A stretch of 64,000 bases of DNA, from contig NZ_CP087714.1 of NCBI RefSeq assembly GCF_039641995.1, positions 1,550,001-1,614,000 on the forward strand, given 5' to 3'. This DNA comes from Geoglobus acetivorans. Its GTDB lineage: Archaea > Halobacteriota > Archaeoglobi > Archaeoglobales > Archaeoglobaceae. Positions 52,634 through 61,573 of the stretch are shown here, piece by piece (position 1 is the first letter of the stretch; each line of letters opens with the position of its first letter). The notes under the pieces were generated by a model. That model saw nothing but the letters and a program-made list of their open reading frames with translations. It had not been told where the DNA came from and searched no databases. The translations under genes were made by a program, and so were the position numbers.

Positions 52634-53872
52634 TCAGACGCTTTCAAGCCTTTCAACGACTGCCTGGGCAAATTCTCTCGTTCCGACCAGGTTGCCACCC
52701 ATGTGTCTGTGCAGGTCGTAGGTTACGATCCTGTCTGCGATGGTAAGCTCAATTGCCTTCTTTATCATCTCTCCCGCCCTCCTCCATCCGAGGTATTCAA
52801 GCATGAGAACCCCTGTGAGGATCTGGGCGGTCGGGTTTACCTTGTTCTGACCGGCGTATTTCGGAGCCGAGCCGTGGACAGGCTCAAAGACACCCATGCC
52901 GTCTCCTATGTTGCTTCCCGGAGCAACTCCCAGCCCTCCGACCAAGGCTGCTGCTGCGTCGCTCATGTAGTCTCCATTGAGATTGGGCATGGCGAGGACG
53001 TCGTACTCGGCCGTTCTGGTGAGGAGCTGCTGGAACATGTTGTCTGCAATTCTGTCGTTGATGAGTATCTTCCCCTTGGGAAGCTCTCCGTTGTAGTTGT
53101 TCCATAGCTCGTCTTCCGTTATCACTCTGTCTCCGAATTCGTCCTTTGCGACCTCGTATCCCCAGTCCCTGAAGGCTCCTTCCGTGTACTTCATGATGTT
53201 CCCCTTGTGCACGAGGGTTACACTTCTTCTCTCGTTATCTATTGCATACTGGATCGCAAGCCTGACGAGCCTTTTTGTGGCGAATTCGCTGATTGGCTTT
53301 ATCCCAATTCCGGAGTCGCTCCTTATGCTGACCCCAAGCTCGTCTGAAAGGAATTTTATTATCTTGTTGGCCTCTTCACTTCCCCTGGGCCACTCTATGC
53401 CGGCGTAAACGTCTTCGGTGTTTTCTCTGAAAATGACGAGATCAACTACTTCGGGACTCTTCAACGGGCTTGGAAAACCGTTCAGGTAGTAGACTGGCCT
53501 GACGTTTGCGTAGAGGTCAAGCACCTGCCTGATTGTTACGTTCAGACTTCTGAACCCTCCTCCAACAGGTGTCGTCAGCGGGCCCTTGAACGCCACCCTG
53601 TACTCTCTTACAGCGTTAAGCGTGTCTTCGGGCAGGTATGTTCCGTAAATTTTGTGAGCATCCTCTCCAGCATAGGTTTTGAACCAGACAATCTCCTTGC
53701 CGATTTTTTCAACTGCAGCATCGATAACCATTTTTGCAGCGGGAACAACGTCCTTTCCTATACCGTCTCCCTCAAAATAGGGTATTACCGGACTATCCGG
53801 GACTATGAGCTTTCCATCACTGTATGTTATTTTTTCTCCGTTTTCTGGAGGCGTTATTTTCTCAAAGTTCAT
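52634..53872 (-). CDS. icd: Isocitrate dehydrogenase
   Basis: The 412-aa protein is an isocitrate dehydrogenase of the bacterial/archaeal type, oxidising isocitrate to 2-oxoglutarate. [12 protein letters not shown], the serine-containing substrate loop [43 protein letters not shown], and [19 protein letters not shown] are typical. The length and the NADP-type C-terminal region point to NADP. It is monocistronic and leaderless, with TTTTATAA about 28 nt before the ATG. Confidence 0.95.
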   Translation of the reverse strand: MNFEKITPPENGEKITYSDGKLIVPDSPVIPYFEGDGIGKDVVPAAKMVIDAAVEKIGKEIVWFKTYAGEDAHKIYGTYLPEDTLNAVREYRVAFKGPLTTPVGGGFRSLNVTIRQVLDLYANVRPVYYLNGFPSPLKSPEVVDLVIFRENTEDVYAGIEWPRGSEEANKIIKFLSDELGVSIRSDSGIGIKPISEFATKRLVRLAIQYAIDNERRSVTLVHKGNIMKYTEGAFRDWGYEVAKDEFGDRVITEDELWNNYNGELPKGKILINDRIADNMFQQLLTRTAEYDVLAMPNLNGDYMSDAAAALVGGLGVAPGSNIGDGMGVFEPVHGSAPKYAGQNKVNPTAQILTGVLMLEYLGWRRAGEMIKKAIELTIADRIVTYDLHRHMGGNLVGTREFAQAVVERLESV

Positions 53873-53956
53873 AAGCTGACATCAAAGGCCGGTTATAAAA
53901 TTTTTATCGACAGTTTTTGAAAATCCAGATGAAACTCCGACATCTTTTAATAATTA

Positions 53957-54424
53957 ATGGGCGAAATTGAGGCGATGAATGAAGAGTACCTCAGAAAACT
54001 CAATACCTGCATTCAGTGCGGGACCTGCATTGGAAGCTGTTTTTCAGGAAAGGTTACCGCCCTCAACACTCGAAAAATTCTGATGGAGTATATTGCCAAG
54101 GGAAAACCCGTAAAGGAAGATGATACCATCTGGTTTTGTGTAACCTGCTATGCCTGCCAGGAGAGGTGTCCCCGCGGGATCCCCCTTACTGACATTCTCA
54201 TTGAAGCGAGAAAGGAGCTTGTGAGGGAGAAGGGTCTTCCCGGAAGGCTTAAAAATGCATTCGGCTTTCTTGCCGAATACTCTGCCCTCGTTCCCGCAAG
54301 GGATGAACATGCAAAGCTCAGAGAAGAGCTTGGATTGCCCCTGTATCACTCCCAGTTTGTGGACGGGGCAAGAAAAGAGGTGGTTGAAATCGTCAGGAAA
54401 CACTTGGGAGGGGTTGTCAGGTGA
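53957..54424 (+). CDS. hdrC: HdrC-like iron-sulfur subunit
   Basis: The 155-aa protein has two [4Fe-4S] motifs: CIQCGTCIGSC at about 18-28 and CVTCYACQERCPRG at about 61-74, the HdrC ferredoxin-like pattern. It should pass electrons to HdrB, encoded 4 nt overlapping. An alternative ATG at 53975 is 26 nt past TTTTAATAAT, so the true start may be six codons later. There is no HdrA here; the partner may be elsewhere or be another flavoprotein. Confidence 0.85.
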   Translation: MGEIEAMNEEYLRKLNTCIQCGTCIGSCFSGKVTALNTRKILMEYIAKGKPVKEDDTIWFCVTCYACQERCPRGIPLTDILIEARKELVREKGLPGRLKNAFGFLAEYSALVPARDEHAKLREELGLPLYHSQFVDGARKEVVEIVRKHLGGVVR

Positions 54425-55224
54425 AATTTTTTCCAGGCTGCATGATTCACAACCGGTATCCCGGAATCGAGAAGGCTCTTTATTATGTCTTTGAGAAACT
54501 CGGCATTGAAATATCTCCGCTCGAAGGATCTTCGTGCTGCCCGGCCCCCTCCATAACCCGGTCTGTTAGCAGCGAGCTGTGGGAAGAGCTTGCACAGAGA
54601 AATCTGAAGCTTGCGGATGGGGAGACGGTGATTACTGCATGCAACGGTTGTTTCACGACCCTTCTGGAGGTCTCTGAAAAATTCGGGGCTGGGGATGTGA
54701 GGCATGTGGCTGAGTTCTTCTATGCTGAGATTGGAGCTGAAGAACTGAAGAAATATGTGGAAAAAAGACTCCCCTTAAAGCTTGCGATCCACTACGGATG
54801 TCACTTCTTCAGGCCGAGCAAGCACAAGAGGTTCACGTCTCCTGAGAGGCCGAAGATGCTTGACGAGCTTGTGGAGGTTTTCGGTGCTGAGAGCGTGGAT
54901 TACAGATACAAGTTCATGTGCTGCGGCGGTGGTGGGGGCGTTAGGGCCGGAGCCACGGAGGTTTCCCACGACCTCCTCAGGAAAAAAATGGACGGTATTG
55001 CTGAGGCTGAAGTTGATGCGATCGCTGTGATCTGTCCTCTGTGCATGAATCAGTTTGACAACGGTCAGAAGGAGCTGAGGGAGCTTGGCGGAGAGGACTA
55101 CGGCATCCCCGTGATTCACTATGTGCAGCTACTCGCGATTGCCATGGGTATGGATGTTGAGGACACTGGCCTGGAAAGGCATGCGATTGTGAGCCACAGC
55201 TTTATAGAAAAGCTCGTGAAATGA
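54421..55224 (+). CDS. hdrB: HdrB-like CCG-domain subunit
   Basis: The 267-aa protein has two complete CCG domains: Cys7, Cys39-Cys40, Cys74, Cys77 in the N-terminal half and Cys127, Cys167-Cys168, Cys205, Cys208 in the C-terminal half. In methanogen HdrB these ligate two non-cubane clusters that reduce a disulfide. All ligands are present, so it is probably active. In a sulfate reducer such HdrBC pairs may handle a disulfide from the sulfur or thiol pathway. It is coupled to hdrC. Confidence 0.88.
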   Translation: MKFFPGCMIHNRYPGIEKALYYVFEKLGIEISPLEGSSCCPAPSITRSVSSELWEELAQRNLKLADGETVITACNGCFTTLLEVSEKFGAGDVRHVAEFFYAEIGAEELKKYVEKRLPLKLAIHYGCHFFRPSKHKRFTSPERPKMLDELVEVFGAESVDYRYKFMCCGGGGGVRAGATEVSHDLLRKKMDGIAEAEVDAIAVICPLCMNQFDNGQKELRELGGEDYGIPVIHYVQLLAIAMGMDVEDTGLERHAIVSHSFIEKLVK

Positions 55225-55273
55225 GAAAAGGTTGAGGACTAAATTTTTATCCTATAACTCCTACAGGATTTTT

Positions 55274-56401
55274 ATGGATTTCAGGCCCCTGAAGTGCTAC
55301 GGCATAAAGGAAGGAAAATACGGAGTTGGTGTGGCTGTTATCGATGGGAAAATCTATGCGGTTTACACGAAAAACAGAATCAAAGCAGCACCGGTCATTT
55401 TCAATCAGAATAATCTTGGCGAGAGGGTTAAGGGCATTATAGTAAACTCCGGGAACGCCAATGCATTTACCGGGGAGGAGGGAATGAAACTGGCTGAAAG
55501 AATGGCGGCGTTTCTTGCCGAAAAGCTCGGTTGTGACACTGGGGAGGTGGCGATCGCTTCAACCGGAGTGATAGGCGTCCTTCCTGACATGGAGAAAATC
55601 GAACAGCTAGCAGAGGAGGTTCTGAAAAGGCTTGAAAGCTCCGAGGCTGGCGTTGAAGCATTTGCCAAGGCGATCATGACCACTGACAAATTCCCGAAGA
55701 TTTCGTTCAGGGAGGTGGGCGGAGTCAGGGTGCTCGGGATTGCGAAGGGGGCGGGCATGATTGCCCCGAACATGGCGACAATGCTGGCTTTCATCTTCAC
55801 AAACGCAAAAACCCCGGAAATGGATGCTGTTTTTAGAAAATGTGTTGACGAGACATTCAACAGGATAACGGTTGATGGTGATACATCTACCAACGACACT
55901 GTTTTTCTCGTAACGACTGAGGAGGCTGAGATTCCACGGGAAAGGTTCGAAAGTTTGCTGAGGGACGTTATGCTCGAGCTTGCTGAAATGATCGTTATGG
56001 ATGGGGAAGGAGCTACAAAGCTCTTCCACGTGCATGTTTATGGAGCAAAAAGTGACGAGGATGCAGACAGGGTTGCAAGGGCTGTGGCAAACTCTCTGCT
56101 TGTAAAAACAGCCATTTACGGAGAGGATCCAAACTTTGGAAGGATAATCGCTGCGGCAGGCTATTCCGGGGCTGAGGTGGATGAGGTTATAACCCTGAAA
56201 CTCAGGAGCAGTTATGGTGAGGCTGTGATTGTTGACAGGGGGAGGGTTGCCGAGGGGAACATTGGGCATGCTGAAAGAGTTATGAAGGCCAAAAAGCTCG
56301 AAATAGTCCTTGACCTGCATAAAGGGGATGGTTACGGATTTGCGATTGGGTGTGATCTCACGCACGACTACGTTGAGCTGAATTCTGCCTACACAACGTG
56401 A
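55274..56401 (+). CDS. argJ: Bifunctional ornithine acetyltransferase / N-acetylglutamate synthase
   Basis: ArgJ recycles the acetyl group from acetylornithine to glutamate. From the ATG at 55274 it is 375 aa. The self-cleavage site is APNMATML, where Thr169 becomes the N-terminal nucleophile of the beta chain. VNSGNANAFTG, TTDKFPK and YGEDPNFGRIIAAAGYSG are also characteristic. The ATG is preferred over an earlier in-frame one because TTTTTATCC lies about 26 nt upstream. Its stop overlaps the next gene by 4 nt, an odd pairing of arginine synthesis with ion transport. Confidence 0.95.
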   Translation: MDFRPLKCYGIKEGKYGVGVAVIDGKIYAVYTKNRIKAAPVIFNQNNLGERVKGIIVNSGNANAFTGEEGMKLAERMAAFLAEKLGCDTGEVAIASTGVIGVLPDMEKIEQLAEEVLKRLESSEAGVEAFAKAIMTTDKFPKISFREVGGVRVLGIAKGAGMIAPNMATMLAFIFTNAKTPEMDAVFRKCVDETFNRITVDGDTSTNDTVFLVTTEEAEIPRERFESLLRDVMLELAEMIVMDGEGATKLFHVHVYGAKSDEDADRVARAVANSLLVKTAIYGEDPNFGRIIAAAGYSGAEVDEVITLKLRSSYGEAVIVDRGRVAEGNIGHAERVMKAKKLEIVLDLHKGDGYGFAIGCDLTHDYVELNSAYTT

Positions 56402-57615
56402 TTTCAATGCACATAATCGTCGGTGGGGGAAGAGTGGGAAGACAGCTTGCCGGGAGGCTGGGGGACGTAATTATCGTGGAAAAGGACAGGAAGACAGCAG
56501 AAGAGCTTGAAAATCTCGGCTTCAATGTCGTGCTGGAGGATGCGACGAACAGACACCTGTGGGAAAAGCTGCCTGTGGAAGGTTCGACCGTGATTCTTGC
56601 CACAAACGATGATGAGGTGAACTTGAGGATTGCAGGAATTCTCAGGGAATTTGAACCCGGCGACATCATCGCTCGGATCGAGTCTGAGGAGTATTCTAAG
56701 GAATATCTCAATCTGGGTGTGAGGGGGATAAGCTGTGGAAAAACGATCGCATCAGAACTGCTCAGCGAGATTGCCGAGTCAAGAAGGAGATATTTTGAGA
56801 TCCAGGTTGGGCCGGATAACTTTGCAGGAAAAAGGCTTGCGGACATTGACACGGGTGACAACTGCACAGCCATACTCGTCTTCAGAGAGGGGAAGATCCT
56901 GAGACCACACCCTGATCTGGTTCTTGAAAACGGAGACCTGATAGGGATTCTGTGCGGGAGAGAGATAAAGAAAACGAAGAATCCGTTTGACGAGGTGCTC
57001 GCAATAATCCGTCATCCGGAGAAGTTTGAAGGGGTAATGAGGGAGGCGAGAATAATTGCTGAAAGGTTCGAGGCAGATTTGCTGATCCTCCACAAGGAAG
57101 ACGGGAAGGTCATGTGCTCTCTCTCAGCACCCAAGGTGGAGTACATGAGCATAGGTGAGGCAATGGAACTCCTGATCGATCTGGAGGACAAGGTCGACCT
57201 CATTGTGACCGAATCTCCCACGAAAAAAATCGAGATCAGGATGGAGGTTTTCCGCAAGTTCCCCGTCCTTCTTGCGAAGGGTAAGGAATCATACGACAGC
57301 ATTCTGGCCGTGGTGAACACAGAAACCCCGGAGGAGGTGCTGACATACGCAACGTCCTTTGCAAACAGGTTCGGAAAGTGTGTCGTGCTTTTCCTCGACA
57401 GGGAACAGCTGAAATCCGTCCCATCTGCCATAGAGTCCCCGACAGTTGAGGTCAGGACAGCAGAATTCAACCCTCTGATAGAGGTGGTCAGGGAGGTCAG
57501 GAAGGGCTACGATCTCATAATATTCTCCATCTCGAACTCTGCGGGCAATCTCGATGCGGAGTTCCTCTGGAAGTTTATAATCGACACTGAGTCCTCAGTA
57601 CTGGTGGTAAGATGA
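56398..57615 (+). CDS. RCK-type regulator with C-terminal USP-like domains
   Basis: The 405-aa protein has an RCK_N domain (HIIVGGGRVGRQLAGRL at about 5-21; VVLEDATNRHLWEKL; IARIESEEYSKEYL) and an RCK_C domain (about 135-205; GPDNFAGKRLADIDTGD). Two regions of alternating strands and helices follow (residues about 210-400), resembling universal-stress-type folds, such as DEVLAIIRHPEKFEGVMREARII and SILAVVNTETPEEVLTYATSFA. It probably gates the antiporter encoded next (ATGA overlap). The start is a GTG at 56398 overlapping argJ; an ATG at 56407 is an alternative. Confidence 0.78.
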   Translation: MISMHIIVGGGRVGRQLAGRLGDVIIVEKDRKTAEELENLGFNVVLEDATNRHLWEKLPVEGSTVILATNDDEVNLRIAGILREFEPGDIIARIESEEYSKEYLNLGVRGISCGKTIASELLSEIAESRRRYFEIQVGPDNFAGKRLADIDTGDNCTAILVFREGKILRPHPDLVLENGDLIGILCGREIKKTKNPFDEVLAIIRHPEKFEGVMREARIIAERFEADLLILHKEDGKVMCSLSAPKVEYMSIGEAMELLIDLEDKVDLIVTESPTKKIEIRMEVFRKFPVLLAKGKESYDSILAVVNTETPEEVLTYATSFANRFGKCVVLFLDREQLKSVPSAIESPTVEVRTAEFNPLIEVVREVRKGYDLIIFSISNSAGNLDAEFLWKFIIDTESSVLVVR

Positions 57616-58730
57616 ACGACATCTTTCAAATTTCGGCAGTGGCAATCATAGCCTTCGCATCGCCGATAATATCTGAGAGGATAGGAGCTCCGGCCGTCAT
57701 CGTTGAGATCATGGCTGGCTTCATCCTGGCGTACTTCCTCGCGGACCTGATTCGATCCGAGTGGTTCCATTTCTTTTCTTCAATTGGCCTGATATTTCTG
57801 ATGTTCCTTTCCGGGCTGGAAATAGATTTTTCACTCCTATTCAAGAAAATCAGGCAGTACTGGAAGGTTCCGCTCTATGTCTTTCTCTCGCTAATCCTGT
57901 CATTCGTTTTTGTGAAAGTCTTCAACATGGCGACAATTTACGGTGTTTTCCTCGCCAACGTATCTCTCGGCATTGTTATGCCTGTCATGAGGGAAATGAA
58001 CCTGGTCTCTACCGATTTCGGTCAGAAAATTCTTTTTGCGACCTTTCTAACCGATCTCATAACCATATCTCTTCTATCCGGGCTTGCAATAGGTTACAGG
58101 GTGTCCGGGAGCTACCTGGAGCTTTTACTGCCCGTTGCGCTTGTTCCTCTGTTCGTATTTGCGTACCATCTCGGGAGGTACCTCATCTGGCACTTTCCGG
58201 ATTTCATGGCCAGGTTTTTTGACGACCCGATGGAGCTCGGTGTCAGAGGGAGCTTTGCGATCATGATCCTCTTTTCCGGCCTTGCGTTTATCCTCGGCAG
58301 CGAGGCCATACTCGGGGCGTTTCTCGCCGGCTCCTTAGTATCGCTGACATTCAGGGGTGCCGGCAAGCTTGAAGAAAGTCTGATGGGCATAGGATACGGG
58401 ATTTTCATACCGTTCTTCTTCATCAAGACCGGTGCGGACATGTACTTCAGCATATCCGAGCTAACCCTGACCATGCCGTTAGTGCTGCTGCTGGCGGGGT
58501 TTGCCGTGAAGATTCTGCCCTCCGCTGTGTTCGTCAGGGATATTGGAGTCAGAGCTTCGCTGGCTTTCGGAACGATTCAGAGCTCAAAACTCGGTCTCAC
58601 TCTGGCCGGGGCCGAGATAGCCAGGGAACTTGGAATAATAACCTCTGGAGAGGCTGCGGGGATCGCTCTCTGGACAATCCTGTCCGCGTTCATATTTCCT
58701 GTAATGTTCAGAAAGGTGGTGAGAGATTGA
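57612..58730 (+). CDS. CPA2-family cation:proton antiporter
   Basis: This 372-aa membrane protein has about 11-12 helices with the Kef/NapA pattern: ISERIGAPAVIVEIMAGFIL near residue 17, GLIFLMFLSGLEIDFSLLFKK (about 57-77, with the GLE/D motif of CPA2 transporters), and FILGSEAILGAFLAGSL. It lacks its own C-terminal RCK domain, and the preceding gene supplies one. A K+ or Na+/H+ exchange role is likely. Its stop overlaps the TTG of the FAD protein. Confidence 0.88.
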   Translation: MNDIFQISAVAIIAFASPIISERIGAPAVIVEIMAGFILAYFLADLIRSEWFHFFSSIGLIFLMFLSGLEIDFSLLFKKIRQYWKVPLYVFLSLILSFVFVKVFNMATIYGVFLANVSLGIVMPVMREMNLVSTDFGQKILFATFLTDLITISLLSGLAIGYRVSGSYLELLLPVALVPLFVFAYHLGRYLIWHFPDFMARFFDDPMELGVRGSFAIMILFSGLAFILGSEAILGAFLAGSLVSLTFRGAGKLEESLMGIGYGIFIPFFFIKTGADMYFSISELTLTMPLVLLLAGFAVKILPSAVFVRDIGVRASLAFGTIQSSKLGLTLAGAEIARELGIITSGEAAGIALWTILSAFIFPVMFRKVVRD

Positions 58731-59947
58731 AAGTGGCTGTAATCGGAGCTGGGCTTGCCGGGCTGAATGCTGGCAGAATCCTTTCAGAGTATGCTGATGT
58801 TGATGTTTACGAAAGCTCGGCGAAGGGAGGACTTGCAGGATCGTTCTGCACTGAGGATTACTGCATAGAGGTGTTTTATCATCACTTCTTCAGGCAGGAC
58901 AGCTATCTGATCGATCTGCTGGGCGAGCTGAAGCTCAGAAGCAGGATTGTGTGGAACACTTCAAGGGTCGGGCAGGCTTTCAGAGGGAAAATTTACCCCC
59001 TCAACACACCTCTCGAGATTCTCAGATATCCCGGAATGAGCCTGCTGGATAAAATCAGGCTCGCAAAATTTACGGTTTCCGCAAAGAAAAAGAAATACGA
59101 GCTTTTTGACAATACCGGCGTTATCGATGGTCTGAAAAAGGATGCGGGGGACAGGCTCATCGAGAGGTTTTTCCTCCCCCTGCTGAAATCCAAGTTCGGT
59201 AATAACTACAGTGATGTCAGCTACGCATGGCTCCTCGCCCGGGTAACTCTCAGAAGTAACAGAAAGCTAAGCGGGGAGGAGCTGGGGTATCTGAAGGGGG
59301 GATTTCACCAACTGATCGACAGGTTATCTGATGGACTTGAAATCGTTGGCGAGAGGGCGAAAGTGAAAAAGAACGGGCAGTGGAACGTCAACGGTGTTGA
59401 CTACGATGCTGTTGTTTTCACGGCACCACTCCCTGAGCTTGGAGAGCTCGGGAGGAGGATGGGCATTCAGGATGTCAGGTACCAGAGCAGCATCTGTCTC
59501 CTGATTTCAATGGACTCCCCGTTCACGGACGATCTTTACTGGATCAACTATGATGCAGAACCGTTTGGCGCGACAATAGAGCACACGAACTTCATGCCCC
59601 TTGAGGATTACGGCGAGCACCTGATGTATGTTGCATCATACACGACCCCTGATAGGGTTCATTCCCTTACCGACAGCGAGATTTTCAGACTTTACCTCTC
59701 TGCTCTCAGAAAGTACGGGCTGGACGAAAACTCGATAAAGTGGTGGAAGGTTTTCAGAGCCAGATTCAGTGGTCCAGTTTATGAGAAAAACTTCAGGAAC
59801 AAGATAACACCCTACAGGGCAGCGGAAGGATTTTACATAGCAGGAATGACTTCCGATACGAACTATCCGGAAAGGAGCATGAATGGCAGCCTTCTTGCGG
59901 GCAAAAAAGCGGCCGAGATCATTCTGAGGGATTTTTCGCTGCTGTAA
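58727..59947 (+). CDS. FAD-dependent amine oxidase/protoporphyrinogen oxidase-like protein
   Basis: The 406-aa flavoprotein begins VAVIGAGLAGLNAGRILSE with an FAD Rossmann motif, then KGGLAGSFCTEDYCIEVFYHHFF, a pattern seen in NAD(P)-binding 'protoporphyrinogen oxidase/phytoene desaturase-like' proteins. EGFYIAGMTSDTNYPERSMNGSLLAGKKAAE forms the C-terminal FAD contact. Substrate is unknown; relatives act on isoprenoids, sugars (UDP-galactopyranose mutase-like) or amines. The start is TTG, overlapping the antiporter stop, so it is the third gene of that operon. The 3' end overlaps the DUF1152 gene by 29 nt. Confidence 0.75.
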   Translation: MKVAVIGAGLAGLNAGRILSEYADVDVYESSAKGGLAGSFCTEDYCIEVFYHHFFRQDSYLIDLLGELKLRSRIVWNTSRVGQAFRGKIYPLNTPLEILRYPGMSLLDKIRLAKFTVSAKKKKYELFDNTGVIDGLKKDAGDRLIERFFLPLLKSKFGNNYSDVSYAWLLARVTLRSNRKLSGEELGYLKGGFHQLIDRLSDGLEIVGERAKVKKNGQWNVNGVDYDAVVFTAPLPELGELGRRMGIQDVRYQSSICLLISMDSPFTDDLYWINYDAEPFGATIEHTNFMPLEDYGEHLMYVASYTTPDRVHSLTDSEIFRLYLSALRKYGLDENSIKWWKVFRARFSGPVYEKNFRNKITPYRAAEGFYIAGMTSDTNYPERSMNGSLLAGKKAAEIILRDFSLL

Positions 59948-60851
59948 CTCTGTCCATTTCCTCCATTTCCTTTTCCAGGTCGTACTCGGTTTTTATGCCC
60001 ATCCTGTTGAGTATCTCGTTTGCCTCCACTATGCTCTCTGTGCTGTAAATTGCTCTGGCCATGGGGCTTCGCATGTAAACCTCCTTCAGGTTTAGATAGA
60101 ATATCAGTGAATTGAGGATTGAGATTTCAAGCTCAAGCTCTCCCCAGAAGTTGTATTTTCCGAAATATCCATTTCTTGCGATTGCCGGAATTTTTGAGGC
60201 CTCGCTCTCAACGTTCTTGAGGAACTCGATAATCTCGTTGCTCACATCCACAATGCTTACGCCATACACGGCACTGTGTAGATCTGAGAGGTATGCTTCA
60301 AGCTCCCTTTTGCTCAGCTCGCCGTCGCTTCCGAATCCCACAACGGCGAGGATGGAGTTCAGGTCGGAAAGGGCTGAAAGCATAACCGAATCCGCGAGAG
60401 GGCTCGTAAGGCCTCGTTCGTTTCCCCTTGCAAGGGAGTCTCCTCCCGCATCAACTCCAAAAACGATGTCGATTCCGCTGGCATTGATAAATTCCTGCAG
60501 ATCATTCCTCAGGGTAACGACACCCTCCGTGATGCTGACTGCAAGCACCCGTTCCTTCAGAAAGTCTGCGACCTGGGAGACGATGGGCGTTATGCTGCCA
60601 AGCCTTTCACTGCCCGAAACATATCCGAGCGTTCTGGATATCCTCTTGACCCCTTCTATCTCATCCAGACTCCTTGGACCGACTTTTCTGTCTCTTCTGT
60701 ATCTCTCCCACACGACTCCGCCGCAGATGCACTCCACTCCGAATTTTTCGAGGAAGTTCTTCACGTAAATCGTGCTTATGACGTCCCCTCCCCCACCTAT
60801 GCCTATCAGAAGAGCTTTTTCAGCTTTCATCGCGATGTCAATTATCTTCAC
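59919..60851 (-). CDS. DUF1152-family protein
   Basis: The 310-aa protein matches the archaeal DUF1152 family: ALLIGIGGGGDVISTIYVKNFLEKFG near the N-terminus, then CGGVVWERYRRDRKVGPRSLDEIEG, FGVDAGGDSLARG (a glycine/aspartate loop) and a long C-terminal helical region with YGKYNFWGE-like aromatic residues. The function is unknown; the glycine-rich start suggests nucleotide or cofactor binding. The frame opens with a GTG at 60851; an ATG at 60830 seven codons later is equally plausible. Confidence 0.75.
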   Translation of the reverse strand: MKIIDIAMKAEKALLIGIGGGGDVISTIYVKNFLEKFGVECICGGVVWERYRRDRKVGPRSLDEIEGVKRISRTLGYVSGSERLGSITPIVSQVADFLKERVLAVSITEGVVTLRNDLQEFINASGIDIVFGVDAGGDSLARGNERGLTSPLADSVMLSALSDLNSILAVVGFGSDGELSKRELEAYLSDLHSAVYGVSIVDVSNEIIEFLKNVESEASKIPAIARNGYFGKYNFWGELELEISILNSLIFYLNLKEVYMRSPMARAIYSTESIVEANEILNRMGIKTEYDLEKEMEEMDRVTAAKNPSE

Positions 60852-60922
60852 AGCTTAAGCTGATGAGGTGAGAACATATTATTTTCGAAAAAATCATATT
60901 TGATGATGATGCACCGATTTCC

Positions 60923-61402
60923 ATGAAAGTTGGAAACGGTGTATTCATCGCAGAAACTGCTGTCGTCAGAGGTGACGTGGAGATCGGAGACGATTCGAGC
61001 ATCTGGTTCAATGCTGTTGTCAGGGGAGATGTTGATTACATAACAATAGGTAGCGAGACAAACATCCAGGACAATGTCGTGGTTCATGTGGATGAGGGCG
61101 AGCCGTGCGAAATCGGGAGCAGGGTTACGGTTGGCCACTCTGCCGTCGTTCATGCATGCAGGATAGCCGACAACGTTTTGATAGGCATGGGTGCGATTGT
61201 TCTGAATGGGGCGGAGGTTGGAGAATACACGATCGTCGGGGCAGGTTCTGTTCTTACCGGTAAGAGGTATCCGGAGCACTCTCTCATACTGGGGGTTCCC
61301 GGAAAGGTTGTTAGGGAGCTGACCGATTCAGAGCTTGAATTCATAGAGAGGAGCTGGAGGAACTACATACGGCTAAAGAACAGGTATCTTGGCGTAGAAT
61401 GA
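60923..61402 (+). CDS. Gamma-class carbonic anhydrase-like hexapeptide protein
   Basis: The 159-aa left-handed beta-helix protein has the three gamma-carbonic-anhydrase metal histidines: His55 in NVVVHVDEG, His72 in VGHSAVVHA and His77. Repeats such as IGDDSSIWFNAVVRGDVDYITIG show the hexapeptide pattern. It is a compact form, lacking the acidic loop of the Methanosarcina Cam enzyme, more like CamH/YrdA proteins. It would supply or retrieve bicarbonate. It is divergent from the DUF1152 gene. Confidence 0.85.
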   Translation: MKVGNGVFIAETAVVRGDVEIGDDSSIWFNAVVRGDVDYITIGSETNIQDNVVVHVDEGEPCEIGSRVTVGHSAVVHACRIADNVLIGMGAIVLNGAEVGEYTIVGAGSVLTGKRYPEHSLILGVPGKVVRELTDSELEFIERSWRNYIRLKNRYLGVE

Positions 61403-61404
61403 AA

Positions 61405-61503
61405 TTATCGACCAGACTCGATTAAAATTTTTGAAGCCATTGACAGTCTCGCTGCCCTTTTCTTCCTCCTCTCGTCCTGCTGGACCCCCCGTCTCCAATC
61501 CAT
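61405..61503 (-). CDS. Possible 32-aa basic protein
   Basis: An ATG frame of 32 codons (MDWRRGVQQDERRKKRAARL, then SMASKILIESGR) lies in the otherwise empty spacer between the carbonic anhydrase and hsp20 genes, divergent from hsp20. It is strongly basic and could bind RNA or DNA. It shares the AT-rich promoter region of hsp20, but TATA spacing is poor (about 16 nt), and I know no family. It may be a chance frame. Confidence 0.3.
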   Translation of the reverse strand: MDWRRGVQQDERRKKRAARLSMASKILIESGR

Positions 61504-61511
61504 GTTGAGAA

Positions 61512-61522
61512 AATTTTAAATA
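61512..61522 (+). promoter_or_regulatory. TATA box of hsp20
   Basis: AATTTTAAATA is centred near 61517, predicting transcription start near 61543, within the CTAAC-N5-GTTAG repeat, and a leader of about 30 nt. Confidence 0.5.
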
Positions 61523-61531
61523 TGTGATATA

Positions 61532-61546
61532 CTAACTAAAAGTTAG
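61532..61546. promoter_or_regulatory. CTAAC-N5-GTTAG operator, HSR1-type heat-shock site
   Basis: CTAAC-TAAAA-GTTAG is a perfect inverted repeat with five-base spacer. The same motif has been described as the site of the heat-shock regulator HSR1 in Archaeoglobus fulgidus, where it controls hsp20 and cdc48. Here it covers the predicted transcription start of an hsp20 gene, where a bound repressor would block transcription until heat shock. Confidence 0.75.
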
Positions 61547-61573
61547 GAAATACAAGTTAAGGAGGTGATGTGA

